Assembly (NCBI GenBank): GCA_030595925.1
Contig: JAUVLC010000018.1
Span: forward strand, 1-33,649
Length of the DNA: 33,649 nt
Reading direction: 5' to 3'
Source of the DNA: Clostridia bacterium
GTDB lineage: Bacteria > CBDUZB01 > JAGLHV01
Shown here: one piece after another, positions 31,778 to 33,649 of the stretch
How the letters are laid out: the number at the start of each line of letters is the position of its first letter
Position numbering within the stretch: position 1 is the first letter of the stretch
Translations under genes and position numbers: made by a program
Notes under the pieces: generated by a model
What the model saw: the letters and a program-made list of their open reading frames with translations, nothing else
The model's database searches: none
Told to the model about the DNA's origin: nothing

Positions 31778-33502
31778 ATGCGCTTTAGTAAAATTTTATT
31801 ACCTACGTTAAAAGAAGTTCCTGCCGAAGCGGAAACAATTAGCCACAAACTTATGTTACGTGCCGGATTAGTGCGTAAATTGGTTACCGGGGTATATGTG
31901 TATCTTCCTTTGGGCTTTAAAATCTTAGAAAAAATAAAAAAAATTGTCCGTGCAGAAATGAATAAAATTGGCGGACAGCAAATGATGATGCCCGCAATTC
32001 ATCCTGTGTCTTTATGGAAGGAAAGCGGCCGCTGGGATTTATTTTCTCCGGTGATGTATCGTCTTCTGGATAATGAAGGTAGAGGAAATACTGTTTTGGG
32101 TGCCACTCACGAAGTAATAATTACTAATTTAGTCAAAAGAGAAATACAATCTTATCGTCAGCTTCCCCAACTTTTTTATCAGATTCAGACCAAATTTCGC
32201 AATGAACTTCGCCCCCGTTTTGGTCTTATTCGCTGTCGTGAATTTACGATGATGGATGCTTATTCTTTTCATTCCACGCAGAAAAGTCTGGACGAAACTT
32301 ATTCCGCTGTGTATGAGGCACATAAAAGGATTTTTGACCGTTGTGGGTTAAGCTATAAGATAGTAGAAGCGGATAGCGGCCCTTTCGGAGGTAAAGTTTC
32401 ACACGAATATATGGTTTTGTCTGATTCCGGTGAAGACAAGATTTTAATTTGTGAAGCTTGTGGTTATGCTGCTAACATAGAAAAATTAGCAACGCAAAGT
32501 AATTCTATGACAACCAATAAAGAGGAAAAAAAGCAATTACCTTTAAAAGAGGTAGAAACTATTAATATGAAAACAGTAGAAGAAGTTGCCCGTTTTTTAA
32601 AAGTGAAGTCCCGGGATTTAATTAAAACTCTGGTTTATCAAAACCAGGAAGAAAAGTTGTTAGTTTTAATACGGGGGGATGATGAATTAAATGAAGTAAA
32701 ACTTAAAAATTACCTGAAGTCTTCTCAGTGGACTCTGGCTGATGAGGAAGTGGTTAGGAATTTAACTAATGCTCCCTGCGGTTTTGCCGGTCCGGTGAAA
32801 ATAGAAGGGGTAAAAATTATTGCCGATTATAAAATAAAAGAAATGTGCAATGCCGTAACCGGAGCCAATAAAGAAAATTATCATTTAATAAATGTTAATC
32901 CGGGTAGAGATTTTACGGTAGATGAATATCTGGATTTAAGAACAGTAAGGGAAGGTGAACCCTGTCCGAAATGTAAGGGCAAATTTATGTTGAAAACCGG
33001 GATTGAAATAGATCACATTTTTGATCTGGGAACAACGTATAGTCAGGCTTTGGGAGCTAATTTTCTTGATGACAAAGGAGTGGAAAAACCCTTGATTATG
33101 GGATGTTACGGCATTGGTATTTCCCGGCTGATTAGTACAATAATTGAACAAAATTGTGATGAAAAAGGAATTATCTGGCCTTTTGAGATTGCTCCTTATA
33201 AAGTATTAATTGTAGCTTTGAATTATTATGACCAAAATGTAAAATCTGTGGCAGATAAACTATATAGTGAATTTATTGATTTAAAAGTGGACGTGCTTTT
33301 AGATGACCGGGAAGAAACCCCGGGAGTAAAGTTTAAGGATGCTGATTTGATCGGAATCCCCATAAAAATAGTAATCGGGAAAAAAGGATTAGCCGAAGGC
33401 AAAGTAGAGATACAAGAACGCAAAACAAATAAAACAGAAAAAGTGAACATAGAAGAAATAAAAAACAAAATTCTTTCTTTGATATTGTCATTTAATACAT
33501 AA
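31778..33502 (+). CDS. proS: Prolyl-tRNA synthetase, bacterial type
   Basis: Charges tRNA-Pro in the cytosol. It is a class II synthetase with the catalytic core split by an editing insertion: motif 1/2 region (LLPTLKEVPAEAETISHKLMLRAGLVRKL; FRNELRPRFGLIRCREFTMMDAYSFH), an inserted YbaK-like editing domain (about residues 245-385; VARFLKVKSRDLIKTLVY, CNAVTGANKENYH), motif 3 (GCYGIGISRLIS) and the C-terminal anticodon-binding domain (about 480-574). At 574 residues it is the usual bacterial length. Two Cys pairs, CEAC near 228 and CPKC near 395, flank the editing domain. The TAA stop is followed immediately by a heptamer repeat array. Confidence 0.98.
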   Translation: MRFSKILLPTLKEVPAEAETISHKLMLRAGLVRKLVTGVYVYLPLGFKILEKIKKIVRAEMNKIGGQQMMMPAIHPVSLWKESGRWDLFSPVMYRLLDNEGRGNTVLGATHEVIITNLVKREIQSYRQLPQLFYQIQTKFRNELRPRFGLIRCREFTMMDAYSFHSTQKSLDETYSAVYEAHKRIFDRCGLSYKIVEADSGPFGGKVSHEYMVLSDSGEDKILICEACGYAANIEKLATQSNSMTTNKEEKKQLPLKEVETINMKTVEEVARFLKVKSRDLIKTLVYQNQEEKLLVLIRGDDELNEVKLKNYLKSSQWTLADEEVVRNLTNAPCGFAGPVKIEGVKIIADYKIKEMCNAVTGANKENYHLINVNPGRDFTVDEYLDLRTVREGEPCPKCKGKFMLKTGIEIDHIFDLGTTYSQALGANFLDDKGVEKPLIMGCYGIGISRLISTIIEQNCDEKGIIWPFEIAPYKVLIVALNYYDQNVKSVADKLYSEFIDLKVDVLLDDREETPGVKFKDADLIGIPIKIVIGKKGLAEGKVEIQERKTNKTEKVNIEEIKNKILSLILSFNT

Positions 33503-33554
33503 GATTCAGGATACAGGATTCACGATTCAGGATTCACGATACAGGATTCACGAT
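33503..33554. repeat. Heptamer tandem repeat after proS
   Basis: Seven direct 7-mers in exact phase starting at the first base after the proS stop: GATTCAG, GATACAG, GATTCAC, GATTCAG, GATTCAC, GATACAG, GATTCAC, then GAT. Related 7-mers (GATGCAG, AATACAG, GATTC) resume at 33631 and run off the end of the window. Confidence 0.9.
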
Positions 33555-33581
33555 AAAAAAATTACAGATTGCAATGTTTAT

Positions 33582-33618
33582 CCTCTCCCTTGAGGGGAGA
33601 GGACTAAGGTGAGGGTGA
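33582..33618. repeat. Hairpin repeat related in plan to the C-run/G-run elements
   Basis: CCTCTCCC (33582-33589) pairs with GGGAGAGG (33595-33602) around a 5-base loop TTGAG, and is followed by ACTAAGGTGAGGGTGA. The layout of C-rich arm, TTGA, G-rich arm, TA, then a second G-rich block is that of the repeats at 6210, 22501, 23639 and 26911. It could also be the proS terminator, although no T-run follows. Confidence 0.65.
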
Positions 33619-33649
33619 GATTACAAACAGGATGCAGAATACAGGATTC

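Overview
The window is AT-rich chromosomal DNA from a bacterium with an outer membrane: it carries a Pal-CpoB-TonB/TolA-TolB cluster and several lipoboxes. Every protein gene I support lies on the + strand. The combination of an archaeal-type phosphoglycerate mutase, pyruvate phosphate dikinase, a PASTA protein next to rpe, Shine-Dalgarno leaders mixed with probably leaderless genes, and many intergenic repeats suggests an uncultured candidate-phylum lineage, perhaps Omnitrophota-like. The phylum is inference only; placing it would need a marker-gene tree.

Region by region. 1-3.2 kb: a secreted protein of about 16 tetratricopeptide repeats, then the membrane protease HtpX. 3.4-12.3 kb: central carbon metabolism, with gap and pgk under a near-consensus promoter, then apgM and ppdK. 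Between the last two lie secG, tRNA-Leu(GAG), a small TPR protein and a CsgG-like lipoprotein. 12.7-16.1 kb: envelope cluster pal-cpoB-tonB/tolA-tolB, with no tolQ or tolR in view. 16.8-21.6 kb: PASTA protein, rpe, then the ribosome/RNA operon rpsP-khpA-rimM-trmD-rplS-rnhB-yraN, in which the RimM protein consists of its PRC-barrel half only. 21.7-25.2 kb: TatD nuclease, a protein joining a degenerate macro domain to a Nudix hydrolase, and an Atg22/UMF1-type transporter. 25.3-33.5 kb: isoprenoid and envelope lipid genes uppS-cdsA-dxr-rseP-ispG, then proS. An intact IS4-family insertion sequence splits this group between cdsA and dxr.

The gaps between genes are rich in structure. A C-run/G-run repeat occurs four times, and one copy is the insertion site of the IS element, with a 10-bp target duplication. 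Arrays built partly on 7-bp units start directly after the stop codons of pgk and proS. Nested double-hairpin elements, a long inverted repeat of about 250 bp and a MITE-like repeat (two copies in opposite orientation) occupy other gaps. I see no CRISPR array, no prophage and no obvious defence island. The items most worth following up are the macro-Nudix fusion, the halved RimM, the two probably leaderless genes and the repeat families.
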